Source: Paenibacillus baekrokdamisoli | Lineage (GTDB): Bacteria > Bacillota > Bacilli > Paenibacillales > Paenibacillaceae | DNA length: 64,000 nucleotides | Assembly (NCBI RefSeq): GCF_003945345.1 | Contig: NZ_AP019308.1 | Span: forward strand, 2,604,001 to 2,668,000 | Direction of reading: 5' to 3' | Part shown: in pieces, positions 8,575 through 17,107 of the stretch | Layout of the letters: the number at the start of each line of letters is the position of its first letter | Position numbering within the stretch: position 1 is the first letter of the stretch | The notes under the pieces: generated by a model | What the model saw: only the letters and a program-made list of their open reading frames with translations | What the model was told of the DNA's origin: nothing | Databases searched by the model: none | Position numbers and translations under genes: made by a program

Positions 8575-9132
8575 CTAAATTTCTCCAGTTAAGCGATAAA
8601 TATGCCAAGCGTATACAGCAAGAATCGTCTTCGCATCGCTTATACGTTCTTCTCGAATATATTGCTGCGCTTCTTCAAAGGTGATGGCCTCTACTGCCAG
8701 AAATTCATCCTCATCTGGGCGGCTGTCTCCTTTGACAAGATCCTCTGCCACATAAAGAAACAGCTTCTCATCGGCAAAGCCCGGCGACGTATAGAACGCG
8801 CTAATTGGACGAAGCTTTCCTGCTCGATAGCCTGTTTCCTCCTCCAGTTCACGGCCCGCTGCTACCATCGGGTCTTCTCCTGCATCCAGCTTACCAGCCG
8901 GAATTTCGATTTGGAACTTTTCCATTGGTTTGCGATATTGCTCGACGACTAGCATTTTGCCATCGATTAGTGCCAGTACGGCTGCTGCGCCAGGATGACG
9001 AATGATTTCTCTAGTCGCGGTTCCTCCATTAGGCAGCTGAATCGTATCCACCTGCAGGGAAATGATTTTACCTTGGAAGATTGGCTCGGACTTCACAGTC
9101 AGCTCCCGGTAGTGATCTGTTTTTTCTAACAT
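8575..9132 (-). CDS. nudF: ADP-ribose pyrophosphatase (Nudix)
   Basis: A 185-residue Nudix hydrolase that splits ADP-ribose to AMP and ribose-5-phosphate. The Nudix box GEDPMVAAGRELEEETGY follows IPAGKLDA, and the downstream FYTSPGFADEKLFLYVAEDL is typical of the ADP-ribose class. KAAFGxxGD-type signatures of other Nudix classes are absent. The ATG at 9132 has AAAGGAG upstream. The EndoQ-type gene starts within 20 bp of its stop, so the two are probably cotranscribed. Confidence 0.9.
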   Translation of the reverse strand: MLEKTDHYRELTVKSEPIFQGKIISLQVDTIQLPNGGTATREIIRHPGAAAVLALIDGKMLVVEQYRKPMEKFQIEIPAGKLDAGEDPMVAAGRELEEETGYRAGKLRPISAFYTSPGFADEKLFLYVAEDLVKGDSRPDEDEFLAVEAITFEEAQQYIREERISDAKTILAVYAWHIYRLTGEI

Positions 9133-9280
9133 TATTTTGTCACTCCTTTGAATTTAGGAAGCATAACCTGTCCTTTTTTTACATAGGTATGCTTATAGCA
9201 AATATGGGGAAATGACTTAGAGATAACAATATTCGGCTCAAGTTTGCTCATTCCAATACCTCGAAGGGGAGTTTGAGAGA

Positions 9281-9448
9281 ATGAAACAATATTCCGTCGC
9301 AAGTCAGCTAATTTTAGTCGGTAAAGCCTGGGAAATTCGTCACCAGCTGAAGCAATTGTCCAAACAAAATAGTGCTAGCGGCACATCCTATAAGTCGGTC
9401 TCCACACTTGGCGAGTATTTGGAAAACCGTCGGCCTGTCAGTCGTTAA
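9281..9448 (+). CDS. Small protein, 55 aa, function unknown
   Basis: ATG at 9281 to TAA at 9446-9448, with GAAGGGGAG ending nine bases upstream. The peptide starts MKQYSVASQLILVGKAWEI, continues with a basic, Ser/Gln-rich middle and ends LGEYLENRRPVSR. It is predicted to be soluble and helical in its first half, with no membrane segment. It stands alone on the plus strand, divergent from nudF. Its stop codon is the first base of copy 2 of the 33-bp palindromic repeat. I do not recognise a family. Confidence 0.6.
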   Translation: MKQYSVASQLILVGKAWEIRHQLKQLSKQNSASGTSYKSVSTLGEYLENRRPVSR

Positions 9449-9479
9449 AGTATAGAGGAAACTTATACTTTGCTTATAT
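9447..9479. repeat. Palindromic repeat, copy 2
   Basis: Identical over 33 bp to 6006-6038. It overlaps the stop codon of the 55-residue gene and precedes a terminator. Confidence 0.8.
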
Positions 9480-9484
9480 TTTCA

Positions 9485-9536
9485 AAAAGGGCAGTGCCCA
9501 AAGTAGCTTTCCTACTTTGTGGTCACGGCCCTTTTG
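9485..9536. terminator. Bidirectional terminator between converging genes
   Basis: Outer arms AAAAGGGC (9485-9492) and GCCCTTTT (9528-9535), with an inner hairpin CAAAGTAG (9499-9506) and CTACTTTG (9512-9519). T-rich sequence follows on both strands. It separates the plus-strand small gene from the minus-strand peptidase gene. Confidence 0.75.
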
Positions 9537-9539
9537 CGT

Positions 9540-10676
9540 TTATTTAGCTTGCTGCGCTGCTGCCTGTGCAATAATTTCAACGACAAGTGCTGTTGTTTTC
9601 ACCAGATCTTCGACTTTGATCTGTTCCTTTGTCGTGTGGATATATTCATAACCAACCGCAAGATTCACAGTAGGTACGCCTAATCCGTTAAATATGTTTG
9701 CATCACTGCCTCCGCCGGAATGGAAGGTTCGTGGTGTTCCACCAATCTTCGTGATTGCTGCTTTGGCTAGCTCTACAACGGGGTCTCCATCAGCGTAGGA
9801 ATAAGCGGGATAAATAAGCACACTTTCAAAATCCGCTGTAGCCCCATACTCTGCAGTTACATGATCAACCGCTTCTCGCATCGCTGTAACTTGTTGATCC
9901 AGTTTATCCTGTACTATACTTCTTGCTTCCGCATAGAGCGTAACCTGATCGCAGACGATGTTGGTCGCTCCTCCGCCCTCGAACTTGCCGATATTTGCAG
10001 TTGTTTCATGATCTATACGGCCCAGTGGCATCCGTGCAATTGCTTTACCAGCAACCTGAATAGCGCTTATTCCATCTTCAGGATTGACGCCAGCATGAGC
10101 GGATTTCCCATGAATAACAATCGTAATCTTCGCTTGTGTTGGTGCCGCCACCGCAATATCGCCAATAGCCCCGTTGGAATCAAGTGCATAACCGAATGCC
10201 GCCTCCAGCTTCGATTTATCGAGTGCTGCTGCCCCTAGAAGTCCGCTTTCTTCACCCACTGTAATGACGAATTGAATAGGACCATGCTGAGCACCGGTTT
10301 CTTTCAGAACACGAATCGCTTCGAGCATCGCTGCTAAGCCGGCTTTATCATCACTGCCTAGAATCGTCGTTCCATCACTTCTTATGTAGCCATCCGCGTC
10401 CAGCTGCGGTTTAATACCTTTACCGGGTGTTACTGTATCCATATGCGAAGTAAAGAAGATTGTAGGTGCACCCTCAGCCCCATTTGCTTCAAGCTTGATA
10501 ATGAGGTTACCCGCTCCATGCCCCGTAATGGCAGCTGCCCCATCCTCCTCTACTGTTAGTCCTAGCGAGGAGAACTTCTTCGTCAGCACATCACAGATCT
10601 GACGTTCATTCTTCGTTTCACTATCTACACGTACAAGCTCCATAAATTCATCCACTAATCGTTTTTCTGATATCAT
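9540..10676 (-). CDS. M20-family peptidase (PepT/YqjE-like)
   Basis: A 378-residue zinc metallopeptidase. Metal ligands are visible in FFTSHMDTV (His-x-Asp near 78), ILGSDDKAG (Asp near 110), VITVGEESGLLGA (Glu-Glu near 142) and, at the C-terminus, HTTKEQIKVEDL. A dimerisation (lid) domain starts around AKITIVIHGKSAHAGVNPE. B. subtilis YqjE and tripeptidase T are the nearest relatives I know; the likely role is intracellular peptide trimming. The ATG at 10676 follows GGAGGAAAGACA; seven upstream residues in the open frame are not included. Confidence 0.85.
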   Translation of the reverse strand: MISEKRLVDEFMELVRVDSETKNERQICDVLTKKFSSLGLTVEEDGAAAITGHGAGNLIIKLEANGAEGAPTIFFTSHMDTVTPGKGIKPQLDADGYIRSDGTTILGSDDKAGLAAMLEAIRVLKETGAQHGPIQFVITVGEESGLLGAAALDKSKLEAAFGYALDSNGAIGDIAVAAPTQAKITIVIHGKSAHAGVNPEDGISAIQVAGKAIARMPLGRIDHETTANIGKFEGGGATNIVCDQVTLYAEARSIVQDKLDQQVTAMREAVDHVTAEYGATADFESVLIYPAYSYADGDPVVELAKAAITKIGGTPRTFHSGGGSDANIFNGLGVPTVNLAVGYEYIHTTKEQIKVEDLVKTTALVVEIIAQAAAQQAK

Positions 10677-10795
10677 TGTCTTTCCTCCATCCACCAATAT
10701 CGTTTACAATAGAAACAATTACATAAATGTTTTGCTTAATTTATGAAATGGTTTCAATTAATACTTCTTATTCTTTGCGAAAGGAGCATGCTAGC

Positions 10796-10894
10796 ATGCG
10801 TACGAATCGATTTACAAAAATATTTATTTGGCTGCTAATCGCTGTAATGCTACTATCCACCCTATTCATCAGCATTGGCTGGATATTCGAATAA
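10796..10894 (+). CDS. Prli42-like small membrane protein
   Basis: A 32-residue peptide with a basic N-terminus (MRTNRFTKIFIW) and one hydrophobic helix ending SIGWIFE. AAGGAG lies nine bases upstream of the ATG. Size, charge and topology fit Prli42, the membrane anchor of the stressosome described in Listeria and found across Firmicutes; the match is by architecture only. The last 33 bases overlap the 3' end of lipB on the opposite strand. Confidence 0.55.
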   Translation: MRTNRFTKIFIWLLIAVMLLSTLFISIGWIFE

Positions 10895-11587
10895 TTCCTT
10901 AACATCGGTATTCTCAAAGCCAAACTGTCTGCAAAAATGAGGCATAAGCTCCTTAGCAACCTGCTGGGTCGTCAAATGATTACCTGTTAGGTCAGCAAAT
11001 GAGGTAACCGAATAGTCTTGAATACCACATGGAATAATGCCCCGGAAACCGTCTTGTGCTATGCCCGATTTCACATTCAGAGCGAACCCATGACTCGTCA
11101 CGAATCCGCGACGGGTCATTGCTTTGTTGAATTTCACGCCAATTGCAGCGATCTTCTCATCTCCGACCCAGACACCTGTATACTCAGACTTTCGTCCACC
11201 TTCTATACCATAATCCGCCAGCCAGTCGATAATGACCTGTTCCAGTTGACGCAAATATCCATGCAAGTCGAGCCCGATCCCATCCAAATAAAGCAGTGGA
11301 TAGCCCACAAGTTGGCCAGGCCCATGGTAGGTAATATCCCCGCCGCGGTCAATTTGGAATACTTCAATGCCTCGCTCTGCAAGCTCCTCTTCCGAGTAAA
11401 GCAGATGCTCTGGATGTTTCTGCGAGCCAATTGTATAGGTTGGCGGATGTTGAAGGAGGAGGAGCGTCTGTGGACGCTCCTCCTTATCGATTTGTTTTAC
11501 ATATGCTTTTTGCATATCCCATGCTTCCGCATAACCGAGCATAGGGATATATTGCGCTTCAATGATCTTCACGTTTGTTGTAGTCAT
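10862..11587 (-). CDS. lipB: Octanoyl-ACP:protein octanoyltransferase
   Basis: A 241-residue LipB that moves octanoate from acyl carrier protein to the lipoyl domain of 2-oxoacid dehydrogenase E2 subunits. RGGDITYHGPGQLVGYPLL (near 85) is the family signature. GFVTSHGFALNV follows near 160, and the acyl-accepting Cys is in GIIPCGIQDYSVTS. It sits 17 bp after bkdB, so the modifying enzyme is encoded beside its substrate. B. subtilis uses LipM/LipL instead of LipB. The stop region overlaps a small plus-strand gene. Confidence 0.92.
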   Translation of the reverse strand: MTTTNVKIIEAQYIPMLGYAEAWDMQKAYVKQIDKEERPQTLLLLQHPPTYTIGSQKHPEHLLYSEEELAERGIEVFQIDRGGDITYHGPGQLVGYPLLYLDGIGLDLHGYLRQLEQVIIDWLADYGIEGGRKSEYTGVWVGDEKIAAIGVKFNKAMTRRGFVTSHGFALNVKSGIAQDGFRGIIPCGIQDYSVTSFADLTGNHLTTQQVAKELMPHFCRQFGFENTDVKELFEYPANADE

Positions 11588-11604
11588 AACGGTTTAGCCT
11601 CGTT

Positions 11605-13002
11605 TCAATACAATTTCGTGTCCAAATTGAAGCCTTCAAGATTTTCCTTCACTCGTTGAAGGAACCGACCACAAATAACGCCGTCCAGAATTCGATGATC
11701 AAGCGATAAGCAAATGTTCGCCATGGAACGAACGGCGATCATATCATTGATTACTACCGGTCGCTTCACAATGGATTCGAACGTTACGATTGCAGCCTGC
11801 GGGTAATTGATAATCGGATAAGACAGTATGGAGCCAAATGAACCCGTGTTGTTAACTGTGAAGGTTCCACCATCCATGTCAGAGAGTGTCAGCTTACCTT
11901 CCCTTGTCTTACGAGCCAAATCTTCAATTTCGCGCGCGAGACCCGCGATGTTCTTCTGATCTGCATTCTTAATGACCGGTACCTTCACCGCATCCTCAGT
12001 ACCAACAGCAAGGCCTAAGTGAATGTCCCGCTTCACAATAATTTTGTCCACGGCCCAGACCGAGTTCATAATAGGGAAATCCTTGATCGCATTGACGACT
12101 GCTTTGACCCAGAAGGCGAGATAGGTCAGATTCACACCCTCACGCTTCTTAAAATCATCCTTCAATTTGTTTCGCAGCACTACAAGATTCGTTACGTCTA
12201 CTTCCATCATCATCCAAGCATGCGGAATTTCAGTAACGCTTTGGCGCATATTCCGGGCAATCGCATTCCGTACAGGCGTAACGTCAATGAAATACTCGCT
12301 GCGCCCTGGAAGAGATTGTCCTTCCACTTCAATATTGTTTGGAATCCGTGGGGTCTCCGACAAATGCAAGCCCGAAGAACGAACGGTTTCCTTCGTATTT
12401 AGATTAACGGAATGCGGGGCGGATGTCTGAACCACTGCAGCTGGTTTACTTACACTGCCTGAAGCCACATACGCTAGTACATCTTTACGAGTTATACGAC
12501 CGCCAAGACCAGTTCCATCAATGTTCGAAAGCGTGATACCATGTTCTGCCGCAAGCTGCTGTACAGCGGGTGAGAAGCGATTCCGCATGCTTGTATCGTT
12601 GTTGCTATCTGCTGACGCAGCAGTTGGGCTCTGTGCCCGCACTGCAGCGCGTGCATCGCTGCTGACCAAGGAAGTCGATCCTTCCGCTGCGCGGTTATTA
12701 GTCGATCCAGCTTGGGTCGCATCGGAATCAGTAGATTCGTTAGTATTCCCACTCTCTTCAACAATCTCAATGATGCAGACAGGTGTCCCTACAGGTACGT
12801 TCACACCTGCTTCGACTAATATTTCAACCAATGTTCCCTGCAGGGTTGAAGGCAGCTCTGCATTGACTTTATCGGTTATGATTTCACATAGAGGTTCGTA
12901 CATATCAACTGAATCACCCGGCTGCTTCAGCCATTTCTCAATGGTTGCAGATACAAGAGATTCTGCTAGCTGTGGCATGACGACTTCCGTTAATGTTTTC
13001 AT
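11605..13002 (-). CDS. bkdB: Branched-chain 2-oxoacid dehydrogenase E2, acyltransferase
   Basis: A 465-residue E2. One lipoyl domain (1-75) carries the lipoyl Lys in EIITDKVNAELPS. A Ser/Thr/Ala-rich linker follows, then a peripheral subunit-binding domain (RFSPAVQQLAAEHGI ... GRITRKDVLAYV, about 145-180). The catalytic domain starts near 235 and ends with the active-site SLDHRILDG. It moves the branched acyl group from E1 to CoA, giving primers for iso/anteiso fatty acids. The ATG at 13002 follows AAGGAG by nine bases. It lies between bkdAB and lipB. Confidence 0.92.
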   Translation of the reverse strand: MKTLTEVVMPQLAESLVSATIEKWLKQPGDSVDMYEPLCEIITDKVNAELPSTLQGTLVEILVEAGVNVPVGTPVCIIEIVEESGNTNESTDSDATQAGSTNNRAAEGSTSLVSSDARAAVRAQSPTAASADSNNDTSMRNRFSPAVQQLAAEHGITLSNIDGTGLGGRITRKDVLAYVASGSVSKPAAVVQTSAPHSVNLNTKETVRSSGLHLSETPRIPNNIEVEGQSLPGRSEYFIDVTPVRNAIARNMRQSVTEIPHAWMMMEVDVTNLVVLRNKLKDDFKKREGVNLTYLAFWVKAVVNAIKDFPIMNSVWAVDKIIVKRDIHLGLAVGTEDAVKVPVIKNADQKNIAGLAREIEDLARKTREGKLTLSDMDGGTFTVNNTGSFGSILSYPIINYPQAAIVTFESIVKRPVVINDMIAVRSMANICLSLDHRILDGVICGRFLQRVKENLEGFNLDTKLY

Positions 13003-13018
13003 TCCAACCACTCCTTAT

Positions 13019-14002
13019 TTAATAAAGGGCAAGCTTCTTCATGGCTTCTTTAACTTTCTCTTTATTGAGCATAAAGAACTTCTCGCCTGGTGGATTTATA
13101 GGCATTGCCGGCACATCAGGACCGCATAGACGCATAATAGGAGCATCCAGCTCGAACAGCATCTCTTCCGCAATGATAGCCGACACCTCAGCCCCGACTC
13201 CGCCGAACTTGTTATCCTCATGAATAATAAGCACTTTGCCTGTACGACGAGCAGCGGTAAGTACAGCTTCCTTGTCAAGCGGCTGCAGTGTACGCAGATC
13301 GAGAATATGGGCAGTAATTCCTTCCTCAGCAAGCTCTTCCGCTGCTTCTAGAGCAAAGTGAAGCGGCAGGCTGTAGCTGATTACGGTAATATCATCCCCT
13401 TCACGAAGGACGTTCGCTTTACCAATCGGCACAATATAGTCATCTTCAGGTACATCTCCGACAACCAGCTTGTAGCATTTTTTATTTTCAAAGAAAAGGA
13501 CTGGATCTGGATCGCGCACCGCCGCCTTTAGAAGTCCCTTGGCATCATAGGCCGTGAAAGGCACAACAATCTTAAGACCAGGCGTCCCAAGAAATACGGA
13601 TTCTGGACATTGGGAATGATACAAACCGCCAAAAATACCGCCGCCAATCGGAGCGCGAATAACGAGCGGACATGTCCAGTCATTATTCGAACGATAACGA
13701 ATTTTGGCTGCTTCACTAATAATCTGATTCGTTGCGGGGAACATGAAATCCGAATACTGCATCTCTGCAATTGGCTTCATGCCGTACATAGCCGCACCGA
13801 TCGCTGCACCAACAATGGCCGACTCCGCAAGTGGAGTATCCATGACTCGTTCCTCACCAAACTGCTCGATTAAGCCTTTGGTTGTTGTGAACACGCCGCC
13901 CTTGAGGCCGACATCTTCGCCAAGCACGAACACGTCCTCATCACGTTCCATTTCCTCTTTCATGGCAAGGCGGATCGCATCGATATATTCCATCATCGGC
14001 AT
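13019..14002 (-). CDS. bkdAB: Branched-chain 2-oxoacid dehydrogenase E1 beta
   Basis: A 327-residue transketolase-like beta subunit. Characteristic segments are FVLGEDVGLKGGVF near 30, MDTPLAESAIVGAAIGAA near 60, PIAEMQYSDFMFPATNQI near 85 and VILIHEDN-type sequence (VLIIHEDNKFGGVGAEV) near 250. With E1 alpha it forms the thiamine-diphosphate active site that decarboxylates branched 2-oxoacids. The open frame extends further upstream but overlaps bkdAA; the ATG at 14002, preceded by AAAGGAGG, begins right after the bkdAA stop (TAACATG). Confidence 0.92.
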   Translation of the reverse strand: MPMMEYIDAIRLAMKEEMERDEDVFVLGEDVGLKGGVFTTTKGLIEQFGEERVMDTPLAESAIVGAAIGAAMYGMKPIAEMQYSDFMFPATNQIISEAAKIRYRSNNDWTCPLVIRAPIGGGIFGGLYHSQCPESVFLGTPGLKIVVPFTAYDAKGLLKAAVRDPDPVLFFENKKCYKLVVGDVPEDDYIVPIGKANVLREGDDITVISYSLPLHFALEAAEELAEEGITAHILDLRTLQPLDKEAVLTAARRTGKVLIIHEDNKFGGVGAEVSAIIAEEMLFELDAPIMRLCGPDVPAMPINPPGEKFFMLNKEKVKEAMKKLALY

Positions 14003-14003
14003 G

Positions 14004-15035
14004 TTAGCGTCCTCCTTTGTCATCATCATCGGCATAGACATGAAGAAGGATATCTTCAGGTTTAGGGAAAGCTGCTTTATCACCAAAGGTAGTGGCGTCG
14101 TCGAGCATCGCTTTGAGCTTGATCAAAAGTGCTTCTTCCTTCTGTTCATCCCAAATTCCGCATTCGATCAAATATTGCTTATATTTGGCCATGCCGTCTT
14201 TATCGCGGTTCGCATCGATCTCTTCCTTCGTCCGATAAGCCAAATCGTTATCAGAGGTCGTATGCGGCGATAAGCGATATGTCATCGTTTCGATAAGAGT
14301 AGGCCCTTCTCCGGCAGCTGCCCGAGCGCGAGCGATTTTGACAGCCTCATAAACTTCAAGCGGATCGTTGCCATCGACCCGGACCCCTGGGAATCCGTAG
14401 CCAAGTGCACGATCTGATATTTTACCGGCAACCTGCTTATGCAAAGGCACCGAAATCGCGTATTGATTGTTCTCGCACATGAAAATAACAGGCAGTTTAT
14501 GAACACCCGCCATATTGCAGCCTTCATGAAAATCTCCCTGATTGCTTGAGCCCTCGCCAAATGTGACAAAGGTTACAAAATCCTTTTTCTTCATCTTAGC
14601 TGCTAGTGCAATGCCTACTGCATGGGGGACTTGCGTCGTTACTGGACTAGAGCCTGTAACGATACGAAGGCGTTTGGAGCCAAAGTGACCTGGCATTTGA
14701 CGTCCGCCGCTGTTAGGATCATCAGCCTTGGCAAAGACACACAGCATAAGTTCGCGAAGTGTCATACCCACAGAAAGTACGAAGGCGTAATCACGATAAT
14801 AAGGTAAGAAATAATCAATATCACGATTGAGAGCGAATGCAGCACCAACTTGTGTGGCTTCCTGACCGATACCAGATACGTGGAAATTAATTTTACCTGC
14901 TCGTTGAAGCAGCAGGCAGCGTTCATCGTAACGCCGTGATGTCATCATCAACTCATAAATTTCAACGGCTTGTTCATCCGAAAGTCCAAGGCGTGTATGT
15001 CTGGACTGCTGGGTAACAGATTCGGATTTTGTCAT
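14004..15035 (-). CDS. bkdAA: Branched-chain 2-oxoacid dehydrogenase E1 alpha
   Basis: A 343-residue alpha subunit. The thiamine-diphosphate motif is GEGSSNQGDFHEGCNMAGV with MCENN after it (near 165-195), and the phosphorylation-loop-like YRLSPHTTSDND lies near 270. GHFGSKRLRIVTGSSPV is typical of the branched-chain class. AAAGGAGGG precedes the ATG at 15035. The acidic C-terminal DDDDKGGR is unusual but harmless. A FapR-like palindrome and a TATAAT box lie just upstream, and a hairpin separates it from lpdV. Confidence 0.92.
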   Translation of the reverse strand: MTKSESVTQQSRHTRLGLSDEQAVEIYELMMTSRRYDERCLLLQRAGKINFHVSGIGQEATQVGAAFALNRDIDYFLPYYRDYAFVLSVGMTLRELMLCVFAKADDPNSGGRQMPGHFGSKRLRIVTGSSPVTTQVPHAVGIALAAKMKKKDFVTFVTFGEGSSNQGDFHEGCNMAGVHKLPVIFMCENNQYAISVPLHKQVAGKISDRALGYGFPGVRVDGNDPLEVYEAVKIARARAAAGEGPTLIETMTYRLSPHTTSDNDLAYRTKEEIDANRDKDGMAKYKQYLIECGIWDEQKEEALLIKLKAMLDDATTFGDKAAFPKPEDILLHVYADDDDKGGR

Positions 15036-15060
15036 GAGGGATGCCCTCCTTTTAGCTACT

Positions 15061-15078
15061 ATTATAACCTGGTACTAA
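15061..15078 (-). promoter_or_regulatory. FapR-like palindrome over a -10 box before bkdAA
   Basis: Minus strand TTAGTACCAGGTTATAA (15062-15078) resembles the 17-bp FapR operator (TTAGTACC-n-GGTACTAA type) with two deviations in the right half. Its end overlaps TATAAT (15061-15066), about 25 bp before the bkdAA start. No good -35 is visible. Confidence 0.4.
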
Positions 15079-15120
15079 GACTTGACTATACCTATTATAA
15101 CCGACTTTGGATCAAAAGGA

Positions 15121-15160
15121 AATGCGAAAAGAACGGACAAGATGCCCCTCTTTTCGCATT
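15121..15160 (-). terminator. Hairpin between lpdV and bkdAA
   Basis: Perfect 12-bp arms AATGCGAAAAGA and TCTTTTCGCATT with a 16-base loop. The following minus-strand sequence is T-rich but has no long T run, so it is a weak terminator or attenuator. Confidence 0.5.
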
Positions 15161-15175
15161 ATAGAAATAACAATT

Positions 15176-16609
15176 TTAGAAAGCTATGGATTGACCATCT
15201 ACAGCAAGCATGGCCTCGCCAATAACCTCAGAGAGTGTAGGATGCGGATGAATAACTTGTCCGACTTCCCAAGGAGCCGCGTTCAGCAGCATAGCTAGTG
15301 ACGCTTCCGAAAGCAAATCCGTTGCATGAGGGCCAATTAAATGAACACCTAGAATATCATTTGTTTTGGTATCCGCGATTACTTTAGCAAAGCCTTCTGG
15401 CTCACCGAGAACTAATGCTTTCCCAATGGCTTGGAACGGCACTTTACCAACCTTAACATCATGTCCTCGCTTGCGAGCTTCATCTTCAGTTAAGCCGATT
15501 GAAGCCACTTCAGGACGTGAATAGATGGCGCGTGGGACACTTACAGGATCGGGAGCCTGCTGCTTGCCGCCAAGTAAATGCTCAACAGCGACGATTGCCT
15601 CGTGTGCAGCGGCATGAGCTAGCTGAAGACCACCATTCACATCACCTATTGCATAAATATGCGGCTCAGTCGTCTGAAAAAATCCATTTACTTGAATGTT
15701 TCCTTTCTCTACCCGTACGTCTGTATTCTCCAAACCGATGTTCTCTGCGTTGGCTTGTCTACCTACAGACACGAGCATCCGTTCCGCTGTGAGAATAACA
15801 CTGCCATCAGCTGTATCGACTTCGATGGACACTTGTCCCTCTTCCTGCGCATAGGTCTCTACTTTCAATTGAATGCTCGTAAGAATGCGAACCCCTCTGC
15901 GGCGAAGCTGTTTGGCCAGCTCGGCTGAAGATTCTGCATCCTCACCAGGGAGCAGTCTGGATGCCATCTCGACAAGCGTAACCTCAACACCGAAGTCAAT
16001 GAGCATGGATGCCCATTCTACGCCGATTACGCCTCCTCCTACTATAAGGATAGAAGCTGGGAGCTGCTCCATTCTGAGCGCATCATCACTTGACATAATG
16101 TATTGACCATCTGGCTCAAGACCTGGAAGTGTCCGAGGGCGAGATCCTGTAGCAATAAAGAGGTTCGTTGGGACGATCGTTTCCATCTCCCCATCTGCAA
16201 GCTCAACAGCAACACTCCCACTTCTTGGGGAAAAGATGGAAGGTCCAATCACACGTCCACTGCCATTCATGATCGTGATCTCATGCTTACGCATCAAATA
16301 CTGAAGACCCTTATAAAGCTGTTCAACCGTTTGCACTTTACGCTGCTGTACACCCTCAAAGTCAATTGAAATCGCATTTTCTTCAACCTTAATGCCAAAG
16401 CTTGCTGCATTCTTCAGCGTTGCAAATACTTCAGCGCTTCTAAGCAATGCTTTGCTCGGAATACACCCCTTATGTAAACAAGTCCCACCAAGCTTTTCTT
16501 TCTCTATGAGAATGACTTTCTTCCCAGCTTTAGCTGCCTTAATAGCAGCTGTATATCCTGCAATGCCTCCGCCTATAATGGCCAAATCGCATGGTATCGT
16601 CGTCGTCAT
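15176..16609 (-). CDS. lpdV: Dihydrolipoamide dehydrogenase E3
   Basis: A 477-residue FAD-disulphide oxidoreductase. The FAD-binding GGGIAGYTAAIKAAKAG starts at residue 12, the redox pair is in LGGTCLHKGCIPSKALL (near 40-56), NAD-binding GGGVIGVEWASMLIDFG lies near 180, and the dimer-interface His-Glu pair is near the end (HPHPTLSEVIGEAM). It reoxidises lipoamide of BkdB. Being first of the set, in the order lpdV-bkdAA-bkdAB-bkdB, it matches B. subtilis lpdV; the ptb-bcd-buk genes usually upstream are not here. Confidence 0.92.
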   Translation of the reverse strand: MTTTIPCDLAIIGGGIAGYTAAIKAAKAGKKVILIEKEKLGGTCLHKGCIPSKALLRSAEVFATLKNAASFGIKVEENAISIDFEGVQQRKVQTVEQLYKGLQYLMRKHEITIMNGSGRVIGPSIFSPRSGSVAVELADGEMETIVPTNLFIATGSRPRTLPGLEPDGQYIMSSDDALRMEQLPASILIVGGGVIGVEWASMLIDFGVEVTLVEMASRLLPGEDAESSAELAKQLRRRGVRILTSIQLKVETYAQEEGQVSIEVDTADGSVILTAERMLVSVGRQANAENIGLENTDVRVEKGNIQVNGFFQTTEPHIYAIGDVNGGLQLAHAAAHEAIVAVEHLLGGKQQAPDPVSVPRAIYSRPEVASIGLTEDEARKRGHDVKVGKVPFQAIGKALVLGEPEGFAKVIADTKTNDILGVHLIGPHATDLLSEASLAMLLNAAPWEVGQVIHPHPTLSEVIGEAMLAVDGQSIAF

Positions 16610-16801
16610 CGTCTTTCCCCTTTCAAAAATGAAAATGGCACTATTCCGCGGTTATTCATACACCGTTTATCTCATCCCTTACCTATTGTACCTTTTTTCT
16701 ACGCTTGGGCAAACATCCCCTCTCATGAAATGGACAGTCTGCTGGTAAAAAGGTATGATGAGTAAATAGCTTTCTTCGTTCAATACAGGAGGATTTTTAA
16801 A

Positions 16802-17098
16802 ATGAAACAAGTCATTCCACGTTTTATTGCTGTTTTACTGCTAGCTATCCCTGGACTTGCAGCCACTTACGGATTTCTACTTATGAAAGATGCGGCTTTT
16901 AACTATTTCTACTCCTTTGGAGAAGATCAGACCCCCCATCATTTTCAATGGTGGTTATTTCTAGGCGGATTCCTTTTGTTTGGTGCAGGCGTGGCCTTTA
17001 TTGGCGGTTGGACATTCTTCCGTGATCGCAAACGCAATTATGTATCCTCTCGTTTTCGCGAGAAACGTCCTCGGCCTTCACGTCCGAGTACCAAGTAA
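16802..17098 (+). CDS. yqzF: DUF2627 membrane protein (YqzF-like)
   Basis: A 98-residue protein with two membrane helices (about 5-25 and 48-70: FLGGFLLFGAGVAFIGGW) joined by a loop with FNYFYSFGEDQTPHHFQWW, and a basic tail (FRDRKRNYVSSRF). This is the DUF2627 pattern; B. subtilis yqzF also neighbours the bkd operon. AGGAGG precedes the ATG. It is divergent from lpdV and has its own terminator. Function unknown. Confidence 0.75.
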   Translation: MKQVIPRFIAVLLLAIPGLAATYGFLLMKDAAFNYFYSFGEDQTPHHFQWWLFLGGFLLFGAGVAFIGGWTFFRDRKRNYVSSRFREKRPRPSRPSTK

Positions 17099-17107
17099 TG
17101 ATTAAGC

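Noticed and set aside
14004..14086. Longer bkdAB start overlapping bkdAA.
   Set aside because: The extension is the wrong composition (FFMSMPMMMTKE) and the ATG at 14002 has an AAAGGAGG site directly upstream.
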